From Nitrospinota bacterium (GTDB taxonomy: Bacteria; Nitrospirota; Nitrospiria; Nitrospirales; UBA8639), in contig JADFRB010000074.1 in the NCBI GenBank assembly GCA_022561525.1, positions 1-7,821 on the forward strand: a DNA stretch of 7,821 nt, given 5' to 3'. Below are positions 1-7,112 of this stretch, in pieces. The number at the start of each line of letters is the position of its first letter. The stretch's first letter is position 1. The notes beneath the pieces were generated by a model. It made no database searches. It worked only from the letters and a program-made list of their open reading frames with translations, and had not been told where the DNA came from. The translations under genes were made by a program, and so were the position numbers.

Positions 1-582
1 GGTGAGTTGCAACCACGCGCCCACCACAATTCCTTCCGGCACGTTGGTATGCCGATAGGAAAACGCTAACGTTGAGGCTGGATACACCACCACACGACCT
101 TCCGCGTTCACGAGTTGAATCGCCTGCAGACAATCTTTCATTTCCCCAAGATGCGTTCCGGCATTCATGACTACCGCCCCGCCAACCGTTCCTGGAATTC
201 CAGCCGCCCATTCCAACCCGGTCAGGGATTGGCTCCCGACATATCCAAGCAAGGTCGGCATACGCACTCCCGCACCTGCGCACACCACCGTGGTCTGATC
301 TCCCTCGACTTCCATGGTCGCAAGCTTGGACAAACTCACCACGATCCCGCGAATCCCGCCATCTTGAATGAGCAGATTCGTTCCGCCTAACACAAACAAC
401 GGAACCTGAGCGATATAGGCTTGCGCCACGAGTCGAGAGACATCGTCGATATCCTCGGGCACCACCAGCGCATCCGCCGGCCCACCAATCCGAAGAGTCG
501 TCAGGTCACGGAGGGGAGCCTCAAAGGTGACGGTCCCTCGAATCCCATCCACTGCCGTTATCAAATCTTGATGTTTGGTCAT
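1..582 (-). CDS. murB: UDP-N-acetylenolpyruvoylglucosamine reductase MurB (5' part, cut by left window edge)
   Basis: MurB is the cytoplasmic FAD enzyme that reduces UDP-GlcNAc-enolpyruvate with NADPH to UDP-MurNAc, the substrate of MurC. The frame is open to base 1, giving 194 residues from the ATG at 582; a full MurB is usually about 300. Visible family motifs are RIGGPAD (residues 31-37), LGGTNLLI (65-72, the FAD-binding loop, usually GGGSN, here with Thr for Ser), GLEWAAGIPGTVGGAVVMNAG-like segment (122-142) and SYRHT (175-179). The C-terminal substrate-binding part lies outside the window. The start is uncertain. ATG 582 gives the usual N-terminal length for the family but has no clear Shine-Dalgarno sequence. 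ATG 636 and GTG 693 are in frame upstream, and the GTG overlaps the murC stop as GTGA with GGAG five bases before it. Product call is firm; start is not. Confidence 0.93.
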   Translation of the reverse strand, partial: MTKHQDLITAVDGIRGTVTFEAPLRDLTTLRIGGPADALVVPEDIDDVSRLVAQAYIAQVPLFVLGGTNLLIQDGGIRGIVVSLSKLATMEVEGDQTTVVCAGAGVRMPTLLGYVGSQSLTGLEWAAGIPGTVGGAVVMNAGTHLGEMKDCLQAIQLVNAEGRVVVYPASTLAFSYRHTNVPEGIVVGAWLQLT

Positions 583-646
583 ACTCGGCTTCGCCTGCTG
601 GTTGATTATATTCGGCTTCGCCTGCTGGTTGATCATACTTGGCTTC
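566..646 (-). repeat. 27-bp tandem repeat across the murB start region
   Basis: Three adjacent 27-bp units lie at 566-592, 593-619 and 620-646. The last two match at 24 of 27 bases. The first, which contains the ATG at 582, matches the 620-646 unit at 21 of 27. Because 27 is a multiple of three, the murB frame stays open through all copies, which would encode a nine-residue repeat (KPSMINQQA, KPNIINQQA, then the diverged KPSMTKHQ). The units at both ends carry an ATG in the murB frame; the middle one has ATA. This looks like a slippage or unequal-crossover duplication of the segment around the murB start codon. Confidence 0.85.
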
Positions 647-689
647 GATGGAGACCCAGCATTCCTCCTTGGATACGTCGCAAGGATGT

Positions 690-2069
690 TCACAGGCACT
701 CCAATAGTTCACTGCCCACTTTCCAAATATCTCCAGCTCCCAGCGTCAACACCACATCTCCAGAACCAAGCATGGGTTGCACCTGCTTCACCAACTCGTT
801 TTTCTTCTCAATCCAGGTGACTGATGGATGCCCGGTTCTCTGAATTCGTTGTGCCAACCATTCTCCTGAGATGCCCGGGATCGGGGTTTCACCGGCAGCG
901 TAAATATCGGTGACATAGACGACATCGGCTTGTTCAAACGCCTCGGAAAATTCCTGAGCCAGGTCTTTGGTTCGAGAATACCGATGCGGCTGAAACAACA
1001 CGATAAGGCGACCCGGCCACGCGGTTTTTGCCGCAGCAATGGTACAGCGAATTTCTGTGGGGTGATGCCCATAATCGTCGACTACCACAATGCCGTTTTT
1101 TTCTCCTCGAATATGAAACCGTCGCTCCACCCCGGAAAACGAAGCCAAGCCCTTGCGAATCAAATCGACCGGCACGTCCAATTCCAACGCAACCGCCACA
1201 GCCGCTAGCGCATTCGAGACGTTGTGCAAGCCGGGAAGATTCAACCGGAACGGTCCCAATTTTTTCCCACGGAAATGCCCTCGGAAATTGCTCACTCGGC
1301 CCGTGATTGACACCTCCGTGGCCATGACATCTGGGTGAATCCCATCGGCCAATTCATTCAGCCCATAGGTAAGATATCGCTTGACCATCTTGGGGAAAAA
1401 CGTGCGCAAGCATGGATCGTCGCTGCACAGAATGGCGACACCGTAGAAGGGCACCTTATTCGCAAATTCCAAAAATGCTGCCTTCAACTGTTCCATGGTG
1501 CCATAGTGATCCAGGTGCTCCCGATCAATATTGGTCACGACCGCAATGGATGGCGACAACCGAAGAAATGACCCATCGCTTTCGTCGGCTTCGGCGATTA
1601 ACAAATCACTTCGCCCTAATCGAGCATGCGTGCCCATGGCATTGATTTTTCCTCCTACCACAAACGTGGGATCGAGACCGGCATACGCCAAAATCGAAGC
1701 CACCATTGAGGTTGTCGTGGTTTTGCCATGAGCCCCGGCGATGGCCACACCAAATTTCAATCGCATCAACTCGGCCAACATCTCTGCCCGAGGGATGACT
1801 GGGATGACATGATCCCGCGCTTCCACCACTTCAGGGTTCGTGGATGGGACAGCGGAAGAAATGACCACCACCTGGGCGCCTTTGATATGAGCCGCCTCAT
1901 GGCCAATAAAGATATGACCGCCTAATGTCTCCAACCGACGCGTGGTATCGGAATGGACAAGGTCTGATCCGGTCACTTTATAGCCCAGCGTCAACAAGAC
2001 TTCGGCAATCCCACTCATGCCACTGCCTCCAATGCCGACCAGATGAATATGTTGAATTTTTCTAAACAT
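690..2069 (-). CDS. murC: UDP-N-acetylmuramate--L-alanine ligase MurC
   Basis: MurC is the cytoplasmic ligase that adds the first stem-peptide residue, normally L-alanine, to UDP-MurNAc using ATP. The 459-residue product has normal length and the three Mur-ligase domains. Residues 10-18 (LVGIGGSGM) form the N-terminal UDP-binding glycine loop. GAHGKTTTT (112-120) is the ATP P-loop, with Ala where many MurC proteins have Thr. EADESD (160-165), TNIDREHLDHYG (179-190), LPGLHNVSNALAA (278-290), SGVERRF (312-318), DDYGHHPTEI (331-340) and QPHRYSRT (360-367) are MurC signatures. The DDYGHHPTE segment and the HIHLVGIGGSGMSG start separate it from MurD, MurE and MurF. The ATG at 2069 starts three residues before the conserved beta strand, but upstream there is only a weak GGAAG-like site. 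It follows murG by 47 bp and leads straight into murB, as in other dcw clusters. Confidence 0.98.
   Translation of the reverse strand: MFRKIQHIHLVGIGGSGMSGIAEVLLTLGYKVTGSDLVHSDTTRRLETLGGHIFIGHEAAHIKGAQVVVISSAVPSTNPEVVEARDHVIPVIPRAEMLAELMRLKFGVAIAGAHGKTTTTSMVASILAYAGLDPTFVVGGKINAMGTHARLGRSDLLIAEADESDGSFLRLSPSIAVVTNIDREHLDHYGTMEQLKAAFLEFANKVPFYGVAILCSDDPCLRTFFPKMVKRYLTYGLNELADGIHPDVMATEVSITGRVSNFRGHFRGKKLGPFRLNLPGLHNVSNALAAVAVALELDVPVDLIRKGLASFSGVERRFHIRGEKNGIVVVDDYGHHPTEIRCTIAAAKTAWPGRLIVLFQPHRYSRTKDLAQEFSEAFEQADVVYVTDIYAAGETPIPGISGEWLAQRIQRTGHPSVTWIEKKNELVKQVQPMLGSGDVVLTLGAGDIWKVGSELLECL
699..702 (-). promoter_or_regulatory. Possible Shine-Dalgarno (GGAG) for a GTG start of murB
   Basis: On the minus strand GGAG lies five bases before a GTG (693-691) that overlaps the murC TGA stop (692-690) as GTGA. 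The GTG is in frame with murB and would add 37 residues to the ATG-582 form, including the nine-residue repeat. Stop-start overlap with a well-spaced GGAG is typical of translational coupling, but the extra N-terminal residues are not usual in MurB. A stronger AAGGAGG further downstream (about base 670) has no in-frame murB start at a normal distance. Confidence 0.35.
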
Positions 2070-2116
2070 GCTCTTCCGTTGCTCGTCTCGTCAGAATCCG
2101 TACATCCTCTTTTTTT

Positions 2117-3196
2117 CTAGCGACTCGCGACCAATTCCTCACATTCCAGAACCATGACCTCTGCCGCATCGGTCTTGCGTAGCCCCAAACTTTTCTTCCC
2201 CATCAAACGAACCTGCTCCTGATTGTTGGCTAAGGATTCAATGATCCGAGCTAATCGCGAACCGGTCAATTCCGATTGCCTCAACATCACCCCGGCCCCC
2301 GCTTGTTCGATGACCCGTGCGTTATGTTCTTGATGTTGATGAGTCGCTGACGGATAAGGAATCAACACCACAGGTTTCCCGCAAGCAGCGATTTCGGCCA
2401 AGGTGAGAGCCCCGCATCGAGAAACTACAAGGTCCGCAGCACGCAACACGTTTGCCATATCCTTCACAAACGGAACGACTTCAACCCGAACATCCATCTC
2501 AGCATAGGCTTGTTGCACTCGCTCAAGATCAGCCGTGCCAGTTTGGTGAATCAGTTTTAATTCCCTGCGAATACAATCGGATTCCTTCACCGCTTCAATC
2601 ATGGCCGTATTAATGGCCGTAGCTCCTTGACTTCCGCCACACACCAAAAGCGTCTTCACTTCACCCGAATGAACAGCTGGCGGCGGATCGACAAAAGCCT
2701 TTCGAATCGGAGCACCCGCGACTGTGACTTTTGCCGGATTAAAATAGGACGTAGCCTGTTCAAATGAGACAAACACTCGATGCGCCAGAGGACCCAACAC
2801 ACGATTGGCCAACCCCGGTATGGCATTGGGCTCTATCAGCACGCGCTTGATACCCAACAGCCACGCAGCAATAACCACAGGCGGGCTGGTATAGCCTCCA
2901 GTGCCAATCACCAGATCTGCCTGAGTCGAACGCAAGAGTTGCATGACTTTCCAAATGGAACCCGGAACCAGCAACAGCGCTCGTAATGACGCCAACAGCC
3001 CTCGCCCAACCACGCCACGAACCTGAAGCGGCTCAATCTTGATGTCTGTTTCAGCAACCATCATGTGCTCCAAGGCCCGCCCCGTTCCAATCACCGTCAC
3101 CGACGTGTGGGCATCTCGTCGGCGAAACTCTTCCGCCAACGCAATCGCCGGATAAAAATGTCCACCCGTCCCACCTGCGGCGATGACCACGTTCAT
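2117..3196 (-). CDS. murG: UDP-GlcNAc:lipid I N-acetylglucosaminyltransferase MurG
   Basis: MurG is the peripheral inner-membrane GT28-family transferase that adds GlcNAc from UDP-GlcNAc to lipid I, giving lipid II. From the ATG at 3196 it has 359 residues, the usual length. Motifs in that numbering are AAGGTGGH (6-13, the N-domain glycine loop), GTGGYTSPPV (98-107), EPNAIPGLANR (122-132), VCGGSQGA (185-192, second glycine loop) and SRCGALTLAEI (259-269), followed by PYPSATHQHQEHNA (280-293), the UDP-GlcNAc-binding region. I chose ATG 3196 because homologues begin almost directly with the VVIAAGGTGGH strand. An in-frame GTG at 3217 adds seven residues and would start 3 bp after the ftsW stop; it has only weak ribosome-site support too. 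Its place between ftsW and murC is standard. Confidence 0.98.
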   Translation of the reverse strand: MNVVIAAGGTGGHFYPAIALAEEFRRRDAHTSVTVIGTGRALEHMMVAETDIKIEPLQVRGVVGRGLLASLRALLLVPGSIWKVMQLLRSTQADLVIGTGGYTSPPVVIAAWLLGIKRVLIEPNAIPGLANRVLGPLAHRVFVSFEQATSYFNPAKVTVAGAPIRKAFVDPPPAVHSGEVKTLLVCGGSQGATAINTAMIEAVKESDCIRRELKLIHQTGTADLERVQQAYAEMDVRVEVVPFVKDMANVLRAADLVVSRCGALTLAEIAACGKPVVLIPYPSATHQHQEHNARVIEQAGAGVMLRQSELTGSRLARIIESLANNQEQVRLMGKKSLGLRKTDAAEVMVLECEELVASR

Positions 3197-3220
3197 TTCA
3201 CCCGTGTCACGACCCACCCG

Positions 3221-4399
3221 TTATTGCGAGCCAACCCGACTGGCTGGGTCCTCGCGTGAAATACTCAACAACATCCCAATAGCAATAAGGGTCACGATCA
3301 ACGAGGACCCTCCGTAGCTGACTAATGGCAAGGTCAGGCCTTTCGTCGGCAGCAAACCCGAGACCACCCCAGCATTGATGAGCACCTGAATCCCAAGTAA
3401 GAGGGTCACGCCACTCGCTAAATGTCGGCCAAACGCATCAGGCGCTCGTCCGGCAATGTGAAATCCTTTGACGAGCAGAATCGCAAACAAGACCATCAGC
3501 AGTCCCGTTCCGAGAAATCCGAGTTCTTCCCCCACCAACGCCAACACAAAATCCGCATGGGCTTCCGGCAGGAAAAAAAGTTTCTGCCGGCCTTCGCCTA
3601 GGCCTACCCCCGCAAAACCGCCATTGCCCAATGCAACAAAGGATTGCGTGAGCTGAAATCCTGCATCATGGGGGTCTTGCCAGGGATCCAGAAAACTCAT
3701 GAGCCGCCGCCGCCGATAATCCGACTCCATGATCAGCAGATACCCCAACGGTAGCAGACTCAACACGAGGCCAACCAAATGCGTGATGCGGGCCCCGCCA
3801 AGAAAAAGTAGACCCAACAACACTGCAACCAAGACCATGGCAGTTCCCATGTCAGGTTCGAGAAGCGCAAGCCCCGCCAGCGCCCCGACCACAATCACTG
3901 GGGCCAACACGCCTTTCTTAAAACTCGTAATATCCTCTTCTCTTCGCACAAGAAACGAGGCGAGGTACAAGACCGCGGTCAGCTTGGCCAATTCACCAGG
4001 CTGAAACGACAACCCCGCGACTCGAAACCAACGTCGTGAGCCATTGACTTTCGATCCCACATCGGGAATGAGCACCAAGATCAGACACCCAATGGTCAGG
4101 CACAACACAATCGGCATCATCGATTTCCAGATGTCGTAGTCTTGTCGTGACACCCAATGGAGCGCCAAGAGACCAAGCACGATCCACACAGCCTGACGCT
4201 TCAAAAAAAACATGGAATCGCCATACCGAGTCTCCGCCATCACCCCACTCGCGCTAAACACCATAATGAGTCCGATCAGCAGCAACAGATACGTGATCAT
4301 CAATACCGTGCGATCGACAGGAGCCAACGACTCTCTTCCAGCCGGACTCGACTTCCATCCCAACGACAATTGCAATGCATTTTTCCGACCACGTCTCAT
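3221..4399 (-). CDS. ftsW: SEDS-family septal peptidoglycan glycosyltransferase FtsW
   Basis: FtsW is the multi-pass inner-membrane polymerase of the divisome that joins lipid II into glycan strands together with its partner class B penicillin-binding protein FtsI. The 392-residue product has a short basic cytoplasmic N-terminus (about residues 1-29) and then many hydrophobic segments, fitting the ten membrane helices of the SEDS fold. Signatures are NGSRRWF (119-125), FQPGELAK (132-139), EPDMGTA (181-187), GVGLGEGRQKLFFLPEAHADF (264-284 region) and the C-terminal PLVSYGGSS (358-366). Asp283 in the PEAHADF motif corresponds to the catalytic aspartate of SEDS enzymes. RodA is the main alternative, but the FLPEAHADF form and the position between murD and murG support FtsW. 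The ATG at 4399 has AAGGA eleven bases upstream. Between that site and murD lies an inserted inverted repeat. Confidence 0.97.
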   Translation of the reverse strand: MRRGRKNALQLSLGWKSSPAGRESLAPVDRTVLMITYLLLLIGLIMVFSASGVMAETRYGDSMFFLKRQAVWIVLGLLALHWVSRQDYDIWKSMMPIVLCLTIGCLILVLIPDVGSKVNGSRRWFRVAGLSFQPGELAKLTAVLYLASFLVRREEDITSFKKGVLAPVIVVGALAGLALLEPDMGTAMVLVAVLLGLLFLGGARITHLVGLVLSLLPLGYLLIMESDYRRRRLMSFLDPWQDPHDAGFQLTQSFVALGNGGFAGVGLGEGRQKLFFLPEAHADFVLALVGEELGFLGTGLLMVLFAILLVKGFHIAGRAPDAFGRHLASGVTLLLGIQVLINAGVVSGLLPTKGLTLPLVSYGGSSLIVTLIAIGMLLSISREDPASRVGSQ

Positions 4400-4410
4400 G
4401 AGTTAATCGT

Positions 4411-4415
4411 TCCTT
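4411..4415 (-). promoter_or_regulatory. Shine-Dalgarno site of ftsW
   Basis: AAGGA on the minus strand lies eleven bases before the ftsW ATG. It sits directly against the base of the long inverted repeat, and two of its bases belong to the proposed ATGAA target duplication. A stable hairpin in the murD-ftsW mRNA would therefore end only one or two bases from this ribosome-binding site. Confidence 0.6.
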
Positions 4416-4552
4416 CATGGTAACTACTTAGGCATGTAGGCTGAAGACTGAAGGCTATCACTCATAAGGTCACAAATATTGCATGTTCACGCATGATTGG
4501 CCCCTTACAGCCTTCGGCCTTCAGTCTATCCGCCTGAGTAGTTACCATTCAT
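4414..4552. mobile_element. MITE-like inverted-repeat element between murD and ftsW, with candidate 5-bp target duplication
   Basis: The left arm (4416-4458) and right arm (4507-4549) are reverse complements at 34 of 43 positions around a 48-bp loop. The outermost 12 bases (ATGGTAACTACT against AGTAGTTACCAT) match perfectly. Inside the arms a heptamer of the CTGAAGG type recurs (GGCTGAAGACTGAAGGCT at the left, its complement at the right). The direct repeat TTCAT stands at 4414-4418 and again at 4548-4552. Removing one copy with everything between would leave murD stop, then AAGGA, then the ftsW ATG 15 bases after the stop, a normal compact operon junction. I infer insertion of a small non-coding element that kept both the stop codon and the ribosome site intact. 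There is no open frame of its own. A mobile origin is inferred; the inverted repeat is seen directly. Confidence 0.7.
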
Positions 4553-6021
4553 GCAGGCAAAGCATTCACAAGATCTCGAAACTGTTGCCCACGGTCGAGG
4601 TAATCCAGAAACATGTCGAAGCTCGCACAAGCTGGCGAAAGCAGCACGACATCACCAGAAACCGCCAGGCACTCAGCCAATTCAACGGCTTGCGCCAGCG
4701 ACCTGGCTTGATGAATATCTCCAAATCCAGCAATGGCGTTGGCAATAGTTTCCGTGGCTTCCCCAATGAGGACGATAGATTTGGCGTGTTGTTTCAATGC
4801 TTCACAAAGCTGAGAGAAGTCACCGCCCTTATCTTTTCCACCAAGAATGATCACCACTGGCTGGGAAAAACTTTCCAGAGCCTTGATCGTGGCGTCGACA
4901 TTGGTTCCTTTGGAATCATTCACGAACACCACGCCCCGCCGATGTCGCACGACTTCCAGCGCATGCTCCCGCCCTCGATACGACCCGACCGCCTGACGAA
5001 TGTCTGCAATCGGGCACTCACACAACACACCCACCGCAACGGCTGCCAACACATTGGCCACATTGTGTGCCCCAAGCAATTGGATTTCCCCGATGGGCAT
5101 GACCTCATAGGTTTGCCCGCCAATCGAAGCCATGATCATCGGACCGTCAAGGAAGACTCCGTTATGCAACCGTTCTTTCATACTGAATCCAACGAGGAGA
5201 CCACGGAGCGAGTCGTGCAATGGAATGAGCTGACTATCATCCACATTCAAAACCGCAAAATCATCAGCGATTTGATTCTCAAAGATGCGACCTTTGGCCG
5301 CGACATAGTCGGCAAATGTCGCATGCCGATCCAAATGATCCGCCGTAATGTTGAGGATCACGGCGATAAACGGATGAAAGCGATCAATCGTTTCTAATTG
5401 AAAGCTTGACACTTCGACCACGGCGATATCATAGGGACAACTTCTCTCGTGATCGCCTTGGACATTATTGTATACGGCAAAGGCCGCCTCGCTCAGCGGT
5501 GTGCCCAAGTTTCCTCCGACAAACACCGATTGGCCACTTTGTTCAAAGATTCTCCCCATAAGCGAGACGGCCGTACTTTTCCCATTTGTTCCGGTGACAG
5601 CAACAAGAGGCATCGGCAAAAACCACGATGCCAACTCCACTTCACCGATTACCGGCACGCCTTTTTTCCTGACTTCGTCGATCGCGTCGAGGGAAGGAGG
5701 AACGCCGGGACTGAGAACCACTAGCTCCGATCTGCTGACGCCTTCTGCAAAACGATCTCCTCCAAACATCTCCACATCGGCGTGGTGAAAATGGTCTGAA
5801 AGGCTCGCAAGTTCCGATTCGGGCTTCTGATCCACTAACCGCAGGCGTGCGCCAACCGCTTCAAGGAGCTGTGCCGCAGCTAGACCACTCTTGCCAAGGC
5901 CAACGACTGCGACCACTTTCCCGCGGAGGCCGTCAATCAATGTGTGATGGCGATCAGGCTCTGCGACCATCGCGAAAGAGTCCTTCTGAGTTGGGTCGAA
6001 CCGAATCGATGACAATGGCAT
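4549..6021 (-). CDS. murD: UDP-N-acetylmuramoyl-L-alanine--D-glutamate ligase MurD
   Basis: MurD is the cytoplasmic ATP-dependent ligase that adds D-glutamate to UDP-MurNAc-L-alanine. The 490-residue frame has the N-terminal glycine loop VVGLGKSGLAAA (39-50), the P-loop TGTNGKST (143-150), VEVSSFQLE (202-210), LNITADHLDRH (223-233), AAKGRIFENQ (241-250, with Lys243 at the position of the carbamylated lysine), GAHNVANVLAA (317-327), VNDSKGTNVDAT (367-378), GGKDKGGDF (394-402) and LLSPACASFDMF (460-471). The first two positions of the usual LPHR(F/L)E motif are replaced: here it reads GREHALE (350-356). The start is open to question: ATG 6021 lies 4 bp after the mraY stop but has no clear ribosome site and gives a long N-terminus, while ATG 5970 (residue 18) has AAGGA ten bases upstream and fits the family better. 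The stop codon lies at the edge of the inverted-repeat element. Confidence 0.98.
   Translation of the reverse strand: MPLSSIRFDPTQKDSFAMVAEPDRHHTLIDGLRGKVVAVVGLGKSGLAAAQLLEAVGARLRLVDQKPESELASLSDHFHHADVEMFGGDRFAEGVSRSELVVLSPGVPPSLDAIDEVRKKGVPVIGEVELASWFLPMPLVAVTGTNGKSTAVSLMGRIFEQSGQSVFVGGNLGTPLSEAAFAVYNNVQGDHERSCPYDIAVVEVSSFQLETIDRFHPFIAVILNITADHLDRHATFADYVAAKGRIFENQIADDFAVLNVDDSQLIPLHDSLRGLLVGFSMKERLHNGVFLDGPMIMASIGGQTYEVMPIGEIQLLGAHNVANVLAAVAVGVLCECPIADIRQAVGSYRGREHALEVVRHRRGVVFVNDSKGTNVDATIKALESFSQPVVIILGGKDKGGDFSQLCEALKQHAKSIVLIGEATETIANAIAGFGDIHQARSLAQAVELAECLAVSGDVVLLSPACASFDMFLDYLDRGQQFRDLVNALPA
5981..5985 (-). promoter_or_regulatory. Shine-Dalgarno site supporting an internal murD start at 5970
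   Basis: AAGGA on the minus strand is followed after ten bases by an in-frame ATG (5970-5968) that begins MVAEPDRHH. From there the conserved VVGLGKSG loop starts about 21 residues in, against about 38 from the ATG at 6021. The upstream ATG has no comparable site. This favours the shorter MurD (473 residues). Confidence 0.5.
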
Positions 6022-6025
6022 ACAA

Positions 6026-7102
6026 TCAACGAAGCTTTAAGGTGCTGAGACTCAACAGGGTCAAGATGATTGCAACAATCCATAGACGCACCACGATCTT
6101 TGGCTCCTCCCAACCCTTCATTTCAAAGTGATGGTGCAAGGGAGCCATGAGAAAAATCCGCTTCCCCCGTGACTTAAACGACACGACTTGAAAAATAACG
6201 GACACGGCTTCCATGACGAACACGCCGCCAACAAGAATTAACAGGAGCTCATGCTTGCTCACGACAGCCACCGTGCCCAACGCCGCTCCTAACGGCAACG
6301 ATCCGACATCCCCCATAAAAACCGACGCCGGGTAGGTATTGAACCAGAGAAACCCCAAACTGGAGCCAAAGATCGCTGCCATGAGGACAGACAATTCCCC
6401 AGCCCCTTCGATGTAGGGAATGAGAAGATACTCGGAGACCACTCGATTACCCGCGGCATACGCGACGACCAAATACGCAACCGATGCCACAATCACCGGT
6501 CCCACTGCTAGCCCATCCAGCCCATCGGTTAAATTCACGGCATTCGAACATCCTACGATAACCAAAATGACAAACGGAATATACAGCAGGCCTAAATCCG
6601 GCGTAAACGATTTGAAAAAGGGCACGCTTAATTCCGTGGAATACCCAGGGGAAGAATAAAAGAACAGTCCAATCCCCAGTGCCACGCCAACTTGCGCAAG
6701 AAGTTTTTGCCAGGCCCTCAGGCCCATGGATCGGCCCCGTAGAATCTTAATGTAATCATCCACGAAACCCACCAAACCAAACCCCACAATGGAGAGCATC
6801 ACGAGCCAGACGTACAAATTTGTCACATCCGCCCACAATAAAGTTGAGAGGAGCACCGCGAAAATAATGAGAACGCCTCCCATCGTGGGCGTACCAGTCT
6901 TGATCATATGACTACTCGGCCCTTCTTCACGGATTTCCTGCCCCAATCCTAGCTCTTTCAGTTTTCGGATCATGGGTGGCGCCAACACAAACGCGATAAT
7001 GAACGCCGTCACCGCCGCATAAATAATGCGAAAGCTGAGGTAGCGAAAGACATTAAAAATTGCGAACTCAGTGTGAAGCGGATATAGCCAAAGATAGAGC
7101 AT
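6026..7102 (-). CDS. mraY: Phospho-N-acetylmuramoyl-pentapeptide-transferase MraY
   Basis: MraY is the integral inner-membrane enzyme that moves phospho-MurNAc-pentapeptide from UDP to undecaprenyl phosphate, forming lipid I and UMP. The 358-residue product has the family length (E. coli about 360) and a chain of hydrophobic segments fitting ten membrane helices. Signatures are FNVFRYLSFR (16-25), GTPTMGG (70-76), VGFVDDYIK (111-119, with the Asp115-Asp116 pair), SNAVNLTDGLDGLA (186-199, Asp193 and Asp196), FNTYPASVFMGDVGSL (254-269, Asp265) and PLHHHFE (321-327). The aspartates and the HHH motif form the magnesium and substrate site. The ATG at 7102 matches the usual N-terminus (hydrophobic, then FNVF.YL.FR), so the start is credible. 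Even so, the bases just upstream (GTTAACACGC) contain no Shine-Dalgarno sequence, and an inverted-repeat element ends 10 bp before the start codon. murD follows after 4 bp. Confidence 0.98.
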   Translation of the reverse strand: MLYLWLYPLHTEFAIFNVFRYLSFRIIYAAVTAFIIAFVLAPPMIRKLKELGLGQEIREEGPSSHMIKTGTPTMGGVLIIFAVLLSTLLWADVTNLYVWLVMLSIVGFGLVGFVDDYIKILRGRSMGLRAWQKLLAQVGVALGIGLFFYSSPGYSTELSVPFFKSFTPDLGLLYIPFVILVIVGCSNAVNLTDGLDGLAVGPVIVASVAYLVVAYAAGNRVVSEYLLIPYIEGAGELSVLMAAIFGSSLGFLWFNTYPASVFMGDVGSLPLGAALGTVAVVSKHELLLILVGGVFVMEAVSVIFQVVSFKSRGKRIFLMAPLHHHFEMKGWEEPKIVVRLWIVAIILTLLSLSTLKLR

Positions 7103-7112
7103 GCGTGTTAAC

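Noticed and set aside
605..610. Perfect TATAAT on the minus strand in the middle 27-bp repeat, as a murB promoter
   Set aside because: No -35-like hexamer stands 16-18 bp upstream, and the motif comes from a repeat unit inside the murB/murC junction.
521..712. Minus-strand 63-codon frame overlapping murC end and murB start
   Set aside because: It contains the nine-residue repeat only because a 27-bp repeat stays open in every frame. The murB frame through the same DNA carries the genuine MurB domain.
4483..5397. Plus-strand open frame of 304 codons
   Set aside because: It lies antisense to the strongly supported murD, has no recognisable domain or ribosome site, and is explained by codon bias of the real gene.
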